From: Acidobacteria bacterium UBA2161
GTDB taxonomy: Bacteria; Acidobacteriota; Vicinamibacteria; Vicinamibacterales; UBA823
Assembly (NCBI GenBank): GCA_002328835.1
Contig: DCWN01000021.1
Coordinates: 3,689 to 67,688, forward strand
Direction: 5' to 3'
Length of the DNA: 64,000 nt
In this document: in pieces, positions 1 to 8,095 of the stretch
How positions within the stretch are numbered: the stretch's first letter is position 1
Layout: each line of letters opens with the position of its first letter
The notes under the pieces: generated by a model
What the model was told of the DNA's origin: nothing
What the model saw: only the letters and a program-made list of their open reading frames with translations
Databases searched by the model: none
Translations under genes and position numbers: made by a program

Positions 1-6
1 GCGCGC

Positions 7-1407
7 TCAGACACGAGTAGCCGCGGCCGCGGCTCGGTCGGTCGGCCCCAGGGCGGACCAGAGCGCGGCCATCCACTGCGCGACAATCCACAGGACACTC
101 GTGGCCAGGGCGATGCCGGACAGCACCATGACGCTGGGAAACACCATGACCAGCCACGAGAAGTCCGGAGCCGAGGGGCCGACATAGCGCGCCCACCCCG
201 CGGCCGCACCGCTGGCGAGGTAGGAGAGCAAGAAGACCAGCAGGCAGACGTTGAGGAGCGGCACGGCGAGACGGACGCGGCGCCCGCGCACCACCGGATG
301 CTGCGAGCCCAGGACGGCCTCGAGGCCGTAGGCGAGCGCCGCCCACAGGATCATCGAGTCGATGCCGAGCATGCTCCCCATCGAGTGCGCCACGACGACG
401 TGGGTGCCGTGAATCAGCGCATTCAGCGGCGGGACCGCCAGGGCGATCGCGAGCGCGGTCATCCCGAATGTCCAGAGCGTCGCGGAGCGGATGAACCACT
501 GCGAGACGCGGTGGGCCTTCGCCTCTGAAGCGGTCCTCAGAAGGATGAGCAGATCCAGGAACACCTTGGCCAGGATGATCGTCTCGAGCATGCTGACGAC
601 GAAGCTGATCCAGTGGATCCAGGCCGTCTGAGGCAGGTGGTAGGTGTGGTGACCGTAGTTCGTGAACGTGTTCAGCACGCCGACGAACAGGAGCGCGAAC
701 GCCGTCCGAGAATGGGCGTAGCTCTCGTCCCCGCGGATCTGCCCGGAGACGTACATCAGCGACCCGTAGGCGAGCAGGTTGAACGACCCGACGAGCGTGC
801 CGTTGGCCTTCCACTGGATCGCGATGTCGCGTACCGGCCGGCCGCTCACGACGTCGAAGAGATACAGGTGGCCCTCGAGGTAGGTGATGACGAAGAGCGG
901 AATGGCGATCGACCACATGTAGATGTAGGCGGGACGATTCGCGAGCGAGATCCCGCTCTGTTCGAAGAAGTTCCATGCAAACAGGAGCCATCCCGTCAGG
1001 ATGAGGATGGAGAAGGCGGGGTGGTAGCCGAGGTACTCCCGCCCGGTGAACCGTCCCGAGAGCAGCGTCACCAGGATGCCGACGCCGGCGACCGTCCAGA
1101 GCACGATCTGCCAGACGGTGCGTCGCTGCATCGCCGCCGATGGGGGGCCAAACGCCCGATGCAGATAGAAGTAGACGATCGCCACGCCGCCCAGGAACAC
1201 CCAGGCGAAGGCGAACGTCTCGTGCACCGGTCGGAGCTGCTGCAGCGTGAGCCGGGCCGCTCGCAGCCAGGGCTCTGAATCGGTGTAGGTCACCGCCGCG
1301 AGCGTGCCGCTGACGATCGTGACGGCGCAGGCGCCGAGGGCCAGGAGGGCCGCCCAGATGAACGTCCGAGATTCGGCAGCGGCCTCGCTCACCGGTACTC
1401 GAACCAT
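7..1407 (-). CDS. norB: NorB-like haem-copper oxidase superfamily protein (putative nitric oxide reductase large subunit)
   Basis: Polytopic membrane protein of 466 residues with about twelve hydrophobic segments. It resembles the large subunit of nitric oxide reductase, which reduces NO to N2O in the cytoplasmic membrane. A histidine early in helix II (H62, in PVHETFAF) fits the low-spin haem ligand. Helix VII carries GHHTYH (H253, H254), the usual iron or copper ligands of the second metal. Helix X has HGTHVVVAHSM, matching the NorB signature HGTHVTxAHGH except that the last His is Met343. In helix VI the usual HLWVEG is replaced by TYLEGHLYL, so Glu178 is kept but the His four residues earlier is absent. 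The ATG at 1407 was chosen because a GAGGT sits just upstream; a GTG at 1392 is an alternative. It overlaps the end of the cytochrome c gene by 19 bp, so the two are probably cotranscribed. Family membership is fairly sure; true NO reductase activity is less sure because of the altered ligands. Confidence 0.65.
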   Translation of the reverse strand: MVRVPVSEAAAESRTFIWAALLALGACAVTIVSGTLAAVTYTDSEPWLRAARLTLQQLRPVHETFAFAWVFLGGVAIVYFYLHRAFGPPSAAMQRRTVWQIVLWTVAGVGILVTLLSGRFTGREYLGYHPAFSILILTGWLLFAWNFFEQSGISLANRPAYIYMWSIAIPLFVITYLEGHLYLFDVVSGRPVRDIAIQWKANGTLVGSFNLLAYGSLMYVSGQIRGDESYAHSRTAFALLFVGVLNTFTNYGHHTYHLPQTAWIHWISFVVSMLETIILAKVFLDLLILLRTASEAKAHRVSQWFIRSATLWTFGMTALAIALAVPPLNALIHGTHVVVAHSMGSMLGIDSMILWAALAYGLEAVLGSQHPVVRGRRVRLAVPLLNVCLLVFLLSYLASGAAAGWARYVGPSAPDFSWLVMVFPSVMVLSGIALATSVLWIVAQWMAALWSALGPTDRAAAAATRV

Positions 1408-2159
1408 GGCACCTCGGTCCACGAGAACGGCTCGCGGTCCAGCATCCGGTCGTTGAGCCTCGCTAACTCTGTTCGGTGGGTCGAGACCCACGCCAGGTAG
1501 GCACTCAGGTCGACGATCTCCTCGCGCGTCAGGCGAAACGAGGGCATGCGACCCTTCCCGCGGTCGAGCAGATCGTGGAGTCCATCCTCCGACGTGTCCG
1601 CGGCCGCGCCGGAGAGATCGGGCGACAGCACCGGACCGACGTCGAACGGCAGATGGCAGGTGCCGCACCGCTGGAGACTCCAGAGTTCGCTGCCCCGGCG
1701 GACCGTCGGGGCCAGGTCCCCGCCGCCCTGTCGCATCCAGGCCGTCGTGATCAGCTGGAGGTGGTCTACCGGGTCGGCCGTCTGTCCGGCCCCGAGCGGC
1801 GCGGGCTGCGATCGTCCGGACCTGTTGAGCCTTCGCAGGTAGGCGAGGACGGCGTCCTGTTCGGCGAGCGGCAGGTCCAGGCCGGGCATCCGATTCGATC
1901 CCCGCGTGAGCAGCGGTCGCAGCGCGTCGGTCGCCGTGTCGTCACCGACGCGGTTGGTCAGGTCGGGTCCGAGGAAGCCGCCGAACCCGAAGACCTGATG
2001 GCATGCCTGGCAGTTGTGCCGGCGCCAGACGAGAAGGCCCTCGTGCTCGAGCTCGGTCAGGGGTGGGATCGAGGCTCGCCGCGGAAAATCCGTGTAGGCC
2101 ACGACCGAGACGACGACGTAGGTGGCGACCAACAGGCCGAGCGTGGCGACTCGGCTCAC
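1389..2159 (-). CDS. Membrane-anchored dihaem cytochrome c (NorC-like partner)
   Basis: Protein of 256 residues with an N-terminal membrane anchor (about residues 5-22) followed by two cytochrome c domains. Each has a CxxCH haem site, CQACH near residue 52 and CGTCH near residue 167, with Met-containing segments downstream (RMPGLDLP and RMPSFRLT) that can supply the sixth ligand. The second half looks like a repeat of the first. Classical NorC is about 150 residues with one haem, so this is roughly a duplicated version. It should pass electrons from periplasmic donors to the NorB-like protein encoded immediately downstream, with which it overlaps. The start is GTG at 2159. Alternatives are a generic dihaem cytochrome c serving another oxidase; the overlap with the NorB-like gene favours the partner role. 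Confidence 0.7.
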   Translation of the reverse strand: MSRVATLGLLVATYVVVSVVAYTDFPRRASIPPLTELEHEGLLVWRRHNCQACHQVFGFGGFLGPDLTNRVGDDTATDALRPLLTRGSNRMPGLDLPLAEQDAVLAYLRRLNRSGRSQPAPLGAGQTADPVDHLQLITTAWMRQGGGDLAPTVRRGSELWSLQRCGTCHLPFDVGPVLSPDLSGAAADTSEDGLHDLLDRGKGRMPSFRLTREEIVDLSAYLAWVSTHRTELARLNDRMLDREPFSWTEVPWFEYR

Positions 2160-2236
2160 CGGGCCGTCCCCACGACTGTGGCCCGCCCGTCACCTTCGCC
2201 TCGTGGCGGTGCCAGAAGTGGTGTCACGATCGACTT

Positions 2237-3313
2237 CTAGTACTCCGCGAACATCCGCCTGATCTCCGCCACATCGTCGGTTTCGGTCAGCGCCAGCATC
2301 ATCAGGATCCGCGCCTTGAGCGGCGTCAGATCCTGCGCGCCGATTCGGTAGCCGACGAGGAGCCGCATGAACTCACTTAGCTCCTCGTCCGGAAGCGGCA
2401 CGAAGGTCGGGGTGATCCGGCCGCTCCCCGTGCGCGTGCTCACGACCACGTACACGCCCCGCTCGTACGCGTAGCGCTGGCCCTCCGACTGCCCGGGGCT
2501 CGCCGCGCCGGCGCCCGCCGAAGCGATCACGATGGCGCGCGCGCCCGCATCGACGGCGGCTTCGATCAGATCGCCGGACGCCCCCTGATAGACCATGATG
2601 ACGTCCACGCGCGGCAGGGCCGTCACTCCGGCCAGGTCGAACTCGCTCCGGTAGGTGTGGCGGCGAAGGAGACCGCGGTAGTAGATCGGGCCGTCACGGT
2701 CGACGACGCCCAGGACGCCGTAGCCGCGCGACTGGAAGGTATGCAGGCGGCGGGCGTCGGTCTTGGTCACCTCGCGGGCCGAGTTGATCTCGTCGTTCAG
2801 GACGACGAGCACACCCTTGCCCCGCGACTGCGGGGCCGCCGCCACCCGGAACGCCTGACGCAGGTTGGCGGCGCCCTCGTAGCCGAGTCTGCTCGGGTTC
2901 CGCATCGCGCCGACGACAACGACCGGGCGCTCGCTGCGGACAGTCAGGTGGAGGAAGAAGGCCGTTTCTTCGAGCGTATCGGTGCCACTCGTGACGACGA
3001 CGCCGGCCAGCTCGGGATCCTGGGCGAGAATCTCGTTCACGCGGCGGGAGAGCTGCAGCCACTGGTCGAGTGTCATCCGGGAGCTGGACACGTTGGCGAA
3101 CTGCTCGGAGGTCACCCGGGCGTGTTCGGCGAGATCGGGGACCAGCTCGACCAGCTCGTCGACGGTCAGCCGCCCGCCGGATTGGTTGGAGATCGTCCCG
3201 CCCGTTCCCACGAAATGGACTCGCGGAGGGTCGGCGGCGGCTGCGGGGGACTGGCCTGCCGCAGGCGCGGCGACGGCCAAGGCCACGGCGAACAGAGGGA
3301 CGCGGTATCCCAT
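2237..3313 (-). CDS. Secreted type II-like L-asparaginase
   Basis: Protein of 358 residues with an N-terminal signal peptide (MGYRVPLFAVALAVAAPAAG), so probably periplasmic. It hydrolyses L-asparagine to aspartate and ammonia. The bacterial asparaginase active-site elements are present: GTGGTIS with the first catalytic Thr, TSGTDTLEET with the second Thr-Asp pair, and VTKTD with the catalytic Lys. The segment that is usually ADGPANL reads YEGAANL, a mild divergence. The ATG at 3313 was chosen over an in-frame GTG at 3340 because AGGAAAGGAG lies at a good distance and because this start gives a clean signal peptide. It reads in the same direction as the cytochrome pair, about 77 bp upstream of it, but need not be functionally linked. 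Confidence 0.85.
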   Translation of the reverse strand: MGYRVPLFAVALAVAAPAAGQSPAAAADPPRVHFVGTGGTISNQSGGRLTVDELVELVPDLAEHARVTSEQFANVSSSRMTLDQWLQLSRRVNEILAQDPELAGVVVTSGTDTLEETAFFLHLTVRSERPVVVVGAMRNPSRLGYEGAANLRQAFRVAAAPQSRGKGVLVVLNDEINSAREVTKTDARRLHTFQSRGYGVLGVVDRDGPIYYRGLLRRHTYRSEFDLAGVTALPRVDVIMVYQGASGDLIEAAVDAGARAIVIASAGAGAASPGQSEGQRYAYERGVYVVVSTRTGSGRITPTFVPLPDEELSEFMRLLVGYRIGAQDLTPLKARILMMLALTETDDVAEIRRMFAEY

Positions 3314-3364
3314 GAGCGCTCCTTTCCTGGTCCCGTTCACGCCGTCGGGCGCCGGGAACCGTCC

Positions 3365-3580
3365 CTATACTGACTTCGCGGAGCCGCGATGGGCAAGTGC
3401 GAGCCAGTTGGTCAGCTGTTGGGCCGCGGCGCCAGGGGTGTCGCCGTAGAACGGCATGAGGGCCGACGCGCCGCCCGGCATCCGTGCCAGCCGAGCGCGC
3501 CAGGTGGTGTCGTCGACCGGCGACACCTCGATCGTGTACTCCCGGCCGTTGATGATTTCTTCGAAGCGATGGACGATCAC
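3365..3580 (-). CDS. Small protein of unknown function
   Basis: Possible gene for 71 residues starting at GTG 3580. I do not recognise the family. It has short beta-like segments (REYTIEVSPVDDTTWRARL) followed by a helix with AAAQQLTNWLALAHRG. The overall shape, a beta hairpin with paired charged residues followed by a helix with a conserved Trp, resembles the small protein encoded at 11381-11563. It lies 51 bp upstream of the asparaginase gene on the same strand. No strong ribosome binding site is visible, so the start is uncertain. Confidence 0.45.
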   Translation of the reverse strand: MIVHRFEEIINGREYTIEVSPVDDTTWRARLARMPGGASALMPFYGDTPGAAAQQLTNWLALAHRGSAKSV

Positions 3581-3896
3581 GATGATGTCACGATGTCGAT
3601 GTCATGAAGGAGAGCAAGAAGGCGATTCTATTGATTCGACGATCGTCGTCAAGCGGAAGAAACGTCGAAGGGGTCGACGGTCGACCGAACTGAATCGCCG
3701 GGTTGATCCACCCGCAAGAAAAAAAATGTGATCAGCAGATCGTTCACAGGGCATGCACTGATCTTCCACACCTTTTCAACAGCGCCGACGCGACGCTCGT
3801 CGCGGCGACGTCGTGCGGACGCCGTCACGTCGTCGCGCCGAGCCGCTCGATGGCTTGACCGGTCGAGAAGGCCGCACTAGTCTGGGGCCAGTCTTC
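3581..3896. other. Intergenic stretch without a convincing gene
   Basis: About 316 bases between a small minus-strand gene and a plus-strand secreted protein gene. The base composition is lower in GC than the surroundings, with an A-run near 3718-3728. A plus-strand frame from ATG 3582 to the stop ending at 3731 would encode 49 residues with a very basic C-terminal half (VKRKKRRRGRR), but its codon use is unlike the neighbours and no ribosome binding site is seen. It is therefore not called as a gene. The promoter of the gene starting at 3897 is probably here, but I could not pick out its boxes. Confidence 0.5.
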
Positions 3897-5306
3897 ATGC
3901 GAACAGCGTCTCGCGCTCGGTGGCGGTCGATATGGGGGGCGTTCGCCCTGTGTGGGCTGCTGCTGGGGCTCCGCGTCGACGCGGCCGCCGAGACGCCCGA
4001 AGCGGTTCTCTATCGGATCTTCCTCTCGGACGGATCCAGCATCGTCAGCTACGGCGAGTACTCGCGTGTCGGGGATCAAGTGGTCTTCTCGATGCCGCTT
4101 GGCGCCGAGATCGCGGTTCCCCGCTTGCAGCTTGTCAGCATTCCGTCGACGACCGTCAACTGGATGCTGACGGAGCGTTACGCCGATTCGGCGCGGGCGG
4201 CGCACTATGCTGGGACGCGCGGCGAGTCCGATTTCACGCTGCTGAGTTCCGAAGTGGCGTACGCCCTGAACGAGGTCGCGCTCATCGACGACCCGGAACG
4301 TCAGCTCGATCTGGCGCAGGCGGCCCGGCGTCGGCTGCAAGCCTGGCCCCAGGATCACTATGGCTATCGGGCCGGTGACGTGCAGCAGATTGTCGGCCTG
4401 CTGGACGGCGTGATCTCGGAGATCCGCGTGGCGGCAGGGCAGCAGCGATTCGACCTCGATTTCGTGGCGCTGACGACGCCGCCGGTGCCGATGGCACTCA
4501 TGTCGCCCCCGAGCCTCCAGGAGACCATTGCGCAGGCCCTGGGCGTGGCGCGGCTCTCGGCCGTGCCCGCGGAGCGGATGTCGCTGCTGCGGGCGACGGG
4601 CAGCCTGATCGCCGAGAGCGCCTCGCGCCTCGCGTCGGGGTGGGCCGAGACGATGGCCGCGACCGTGGCCACGGAACTGGAGGCGGAAGAGGCCGTCGAG
4701 CGCGCTTACCAGCGGCTGGCCGCGACGATCGTGGAGCAGTCCGACGAGCAGGTGGCGACCGCCGATGTCCTCGGACTGGAACGGCTCCGCCGCTTCGTCA
4801 CCTCGGAGGACGCGCGGCTCGGCGGTCGGCGGCCGAACCAGCTGCGCGCCCTGCTGTCGACGGTCGACACGGGGCTCGCGTCGGCGCGCCGGCTGCGCCT
4901 TGCGCAAGATCGCTGGAACCTGCGGATCCAGGCGTATCGGCAGTATCAGCGCACCCTGCGGGCGCCGGTGGCCACGTTCGTCCGGTCGAGGGCCGGCGTC
5001 GAAGCGATCCGATCGCTCGCCGGCCCCGACGCCGACGTCCTCGTCCGGCTGGGGGAGCAGCTGGCGGGCGTCGAAGCGGCGCTGGCGGCCTCCACGCCGC
5101 CGGTCGATCTGCAGTCGGTGCACGATCTGATGACGCGGGCGGTGCAGCTGGCGCGGACGTCGGTCACTTTCCGTCAGGATGCCGTGCAGTCCGGGAACAT
5201 GGACACGGCCTGGGATGCCTCGGCCGCGGCGTCGGGGGCCCTCATGCTGTTCGCGCAAGCGCAGACCGACCTGGAGCGCCAGCTCCGCGCGCCGGAATTG
5301 AGGTGA
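3897..5306 (+). CDS. Secreted or periplasmic protein of unknown function
   Basis: Protein of 469 residues from ATG 3897. The N-terminus is a typical signal peptide: basic residues, then a hydrophobic stretch (WGAFALCGLLLGL) and an Ala-rich cleavage region. Next comes a short beta-rich segment (residues about 35-80) with RIFLSDGSSIVSYGEY, reminiscent of small SH3-like or RHS-type start modules seen in secreted proteins. The rest is almost entirely helical and rich in Ala, Leu, Arg and Glu, suggesting a long helical bundle or coiled-coil domain. I recognise no enzyme motif. Its stop codon overlaps the GTG start of the AddB gene (GTGA), so it heads the addBA transcription unit. An alternative upstream start at 3813 would spoil the signal peptide. 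Confidence 0.7.
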   Translation: MRTASRARWRSIWGAFALCGLLLGLRVDAAAETPEAVLYRIFLSDGSSIVSYGEYSRVGDQVVFSMPLGAEIAVPRLQLVSIPSTTVNWMLTERYADSARAAHYAGTRGESDFTLLSSEVAYALNEVALIDDPERQLDLAQAARRRLQAWPQDHYGYRAGDVQQIVGLLDGVISEIRVAAGQQRFDLDFVALTTPPVPMALMSPPSLQETIAQALGVARLSAVPAERMSLLRATGSLIAESASRLASGWAETMAATVATELEAEEAVERAYQRLAATIVEQSDEQVATADVLGLERLRRFVTSEDARLGGRRPNQLRALLSTVDTGLASARRLRLAQDRWNLRIQAYRQYQRTLRAPVATFVRSRAGVEAIRSLAGPDADVLVRLGEQLAGVEAALAASTPPVDLQSVHDLMTRAVQLARTSVTFRQDAVQSGNMDTAWDASAAASGALMLFAQAQTDLERQLRAPELR

Positions 5307-8095
5307 TCACTCCTCGGCGAACGCGTCTCCTCAGAGCCCCGGACCTTCAGTCGTATCAACTCGCCATCGTCCGTTCGCTGTCCGCCACCGCGCCTTCTCC
5401 CGACGACCAGGCGGTCCTGGTGCCGTCAGAGGCCGCCGCCGTCGAGCTGGGTCGCACGATCGTGGAGGTGACCGACGGCCCGCCGACCGCTCGCCTCCTG
5501 ACCCGCACCGGCTGGTACGCGCGGCTGCACGCACGCCTCCCGGCGGCCCCGTCGCGGCTCTCCAACGCCGAACGCGAAGTGCTGCTCGGCGACGCCGCGC
5601 GCGAGGCCAACGACGCCGGCGTGTCGGCGCCGTTTGCCGTCAGGCCCGCCCTCATCGCCGAGATGCTCGCCTTCTACGACGCGCTCCGGCGTCAGCAGCG
5701 CACGGTGAACGATTTCGAACGGCTGGCGGTCGGCGAGCTTGACGCCACGGCGGCTATCGACCGCGGCGCGGCGCGGATGCTCGCGCAGACCCGCTTCCTG
5801 GTCGAGACCTTCCACCGCTTCGAGGCGCGCATCGAGGCGACCGGCCGGCTCGACGAGCATCGACTGCGGGCCCGGCTCCTCGTGGAGGCCTGTCGTCCCC
5901 CGATGCGCCAGGTCGTCGTGACCGTTGCCGACCAGGGCATTTCGGCGGACGGTCTCTGGCTGGCCGACTTCGATCTGCTCGCCCGGCTGCCGGAGCTGGA
6001 ACACCTCGACGTCGTGGCGACCGAGGGCTGGCTGGCCTCAGGCTTTCTCGAGCGCGTCCACGCCTTGCTGCCCGGCATCGAGGAAGAGCGGGTGGACGGT
6101 TCGTCGAGCCGGCGGCCGACCCTCGAGGTGCCCGAAGCCGGCGACCTGCCCTACTCCTACTTCGTCAACCGCGACCGCGAGGAAGAAGTCTGGGCGGTGG
6201 CGCGGCAGGTGAAGACCCGCCGGCGCGAGCCGCCGGCTGGGGTTGCTGCGGGTACCGTCAGCGTCGGCGTCGTTTTTCAGCGTCCGTTGCCCTACGTCTA
6301 CCTCGCCGAGCGGATCTTCGGTGCCGCGGCCGTTGCCTTCGAGACCCGCCACGGGCTGCCGCTGGCCGCCGAGCCCTACGCCGCGTTCGTCGACCTGGTG
6401 CTCGAGACAGTGATCTCCGGGTTTGGGCGCGCCGATCTGGCCGCCGTGCTCCGCTCGCCCCATCTGCGTCTCGAGGCCTCCGCCCTCGTCGAGGCGCTGT
6501 CACCCCTCGAGACGGTTCCCACCCTCGCGGAGCAGTGGACGGTCCTGCTCGGGTTCCTCGAACAACACGCCTCCCAGGCCCCGGAACTCGCGACGCCGGA
6601 TGGCGAACGAGAGACCCGCGCGCGAACCGCCGTCGTTCGGGCGATCGACGACCTGCGGCGCGCGACCGAGGCGTTTCCCGCCGCCCGCGTGCCGCCGAGC
6701 GAGCTACGGGCCAGCCTCCGCCGCCGGATCGAAGCCGAGGTGTTCGCGGGCGAACCGCGGCGCGGCGGTGTGCGCCTGGTGGATGCCGCCGCGGCCCGGT
6801 ATGCGCGGTTCGACGACCTGCACATCGTCGGGCTGGTCGACACCGAGTGGCCGGCGCGCGCGCGGCGAAGCGTCTTCTATCCGTCGGGGTTGCTCGTGCA
6901 GCTGGGCTGGACGGTCGATGCCGACCTCATGCGCACCGCGCGCGCCGAGTTCGCCGACCTGGTGTGCCTGCCGACCGGACGGACGCGGCTGTCGACGTTC
7001 CAGCTGGAACACGACGCGCTCACGGCACCGACGAGCCTGCTCGAGGATGTCGTCGACCTCGGTCTCACGCCGAGCCCCGAGCGCGCGCGGCCGGTGCGGC
7101 GGGCGAGTGTCACCGAGATGCTGGCCGATGGCCCGATCGTGCCATCCGCGGTCGAGGGCGATGCGGCGCGCTGGCTGGCGGTCCGCCGCGGCGGGGATCG
7201 GGCAGGGCTGCCCGAGCCGGCCGGCCCGCCGGGCCACGTGGGTCGCCTCGATCCGGTCGCGTACGCCGTGAGCCGCGTCGACCGCTATCTCGACTGCCCG
7301 TTCAAGTACTTCTGCGCAGCGGTCCTCGAGATCGACGAGGTGGCCGACGAGGAGCCGACCCTGACGCGACGGGCGCAAGGTGAACTGCTGCACGAGGTTT
7401 TGCGGGCGCTCGTCGATGCGTGGCAGGCGCGGGGCCATCGCGGCTTCGCGGCCGACGACCTCCCGGACGCGCTGGCACTCGCCGCGCAGGTCGTCGACGA
7501 GGCCGTCGTCACGCTGTCGCCCGTCAATCGTCAGCTCGCGCGGGGCCGTCTGTTGGGCTCGGCCGCGGGCATGGGGCTCGTCGAGCGGTTCGTGCGGCTC
7601 GAGGCCGAGCGATCGGGCGAGGTCGTCGAGATGCAGGTCGAACGGAAGCTCGAGGGCACGTTCCAGCTTCGCGAGGCCTCTGGCGCATCGCGTCCGGTCG
7701 ACGTGCGCGGCATCGCGGATCGGGTCGATCTGCTCGCCGACGGGTCGTTGCGCGTCGTCGACTACAAACTCGGTCGGGCGCCGCGGTCCGATCGGGCGTT
7801 GCAGCTGCCGATCTACGCCGTCTGCGCGTCGCAGGCGCTCTCGGGCTACCGCGATCGGACGTGGCGGCCGGAAGAATCGGGCTATCTCGCCCTTGGCGCG
7901 ACGCGGCCGCTCGTGCCGGTCGTCGGGCCCGGCGTCGATCCGGCGCCGATTCTGGCCGACGGCCAGGCGCGCTTCGTCGAGGCCGTGGACGGTATCGAGC
8001 GCGGCGAGCTGCCGCCACGGCCGGCCGAGGAAAGGCTCTGCGCCTCGTGTGGCTACGCGGCCGTCTGCCGGAAAGGGGCGGTGCGTGACGACTGA
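5303..8095 (+). CDS. addB: AddB-type subunit of helicase-nuclease, with Fe-S PD-(D/E)XK nuclease
   Basis: Protein of 930 residues. It is the inactive-helicase and nuclease partner in double-strand-break processing: AddAB resects broken DNA ends to make 3' tails for RecA. The C-terminal third is the nuclease. It shows RYLDCPFKYF with the first cluster Cys (about residue 665), RVVDYKLG with the Asp-Tyr-Lys catalytic core (about residue 819), the LQLPIYA segment, and a terminal CxxC-x5-C (LCASCGYAAVC). Together these four cysteines match the iron-sulfur nuclease of AddB. No Walker A motif is seen in the N-terminal part, as is usual for AddB. The GTG start at 5303 overlaps the preceding stop codon (GTGA), and the end overlaps addA by 11 bp. 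The assignment to AddB rather than a free-standing PD-(D/E)XK protein rests on the adjacent addA. Confidence 0.85.
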   Translation: MITPRRTRLLRAPDLQSYQLAIVRSLSATAPSPDDQAVLVPSEAAAVELGRTIVEVTDGPPTARLLTRTGWYARLHARLPAAPSRLSNAEREVLLGDAAREANDAGVSAPFAVRPALIAEMLAFYDALRRQQRTVNDFERLAVGELDATAAIDRGAARMLAQTRFLVETFHRFEARIEATGRLDEHRLRARLLVEACRPPMRQVVVTVADQGISADGLWLADFDLLARLPELEHLDVVATEGWLASGFLERVHALLPGIEEERVDGSSSRRPTLEVPEAGDLPYSYFVNRDREEEVWAVARQVKTRRREPPAGVAAGTVSVGVVFQRPLPYVYLAERIFGAAAVAFETRHGLPLAAEPYAAFVDLVLETVISGFGRADLAAVLRSPHLRLEASALVEALSPLETVPTLAEQWTVLLGFLEQHASQAPELATPDGERETRARTAVVRAIDDLRRATEAFPAARVPPSELRASLRRRIEAEVFAGEPRRGGVRLVDAAAARYARFDDLHIVGLVDTEWPARARRSVFYPSGLLVQLGWTVDADLMRTARAEFADLVCLPTGRTRLSTFQLEHDALTAPTSLLEDVVDLGLTPSPERARPVRRASVTEMLADGPIVPSAVEGDAARWLAVRRGGDRAGLPEPAGPPGHVGRLDPVAYAVSRVDRYLDCPFKYFCAAVLEIDEVADEEPTLTRRAQGELLHEVLRALVDAWQARGHRGFAADDLPDALALAAQVVDEAVVTLSPVNRQLARGRLLGSAAGMGLVERFVRLEAERSGEVVEMQVERKLEGTFQLREASGASRPVDVRGIADRVDLLADGSLRVVDYKLGRAPRSDRALQLPIYAVCASQALSGYRDRTWRPEESGYLALGATRPLVPVVGPGVDPAPILADGQARFVEAVDGIERGELPPRPAEERLCASCGYAAVCRKGAVRDD

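Noticed and set aside
2657..3373. Long plus-strand open frame opposite the asparaginase gene
   Set aside because: It is an antisense shadow in GC-rich DNA; the minus strand carries the catalytic motifs.
3825..5258. 477-codon minus-strand frame opposite the secreted protein gene
   Set aside because: Arg/Gly/Pro-rich composition typical of antisense frames, with no motif or start signal.
4640..5302. Upstream extension of the AddB frame
   Set aside because: It overlaps the preceding gene fully and has no protein-like sequence; the GTG at 5303 with GTGA overlap is the better start.
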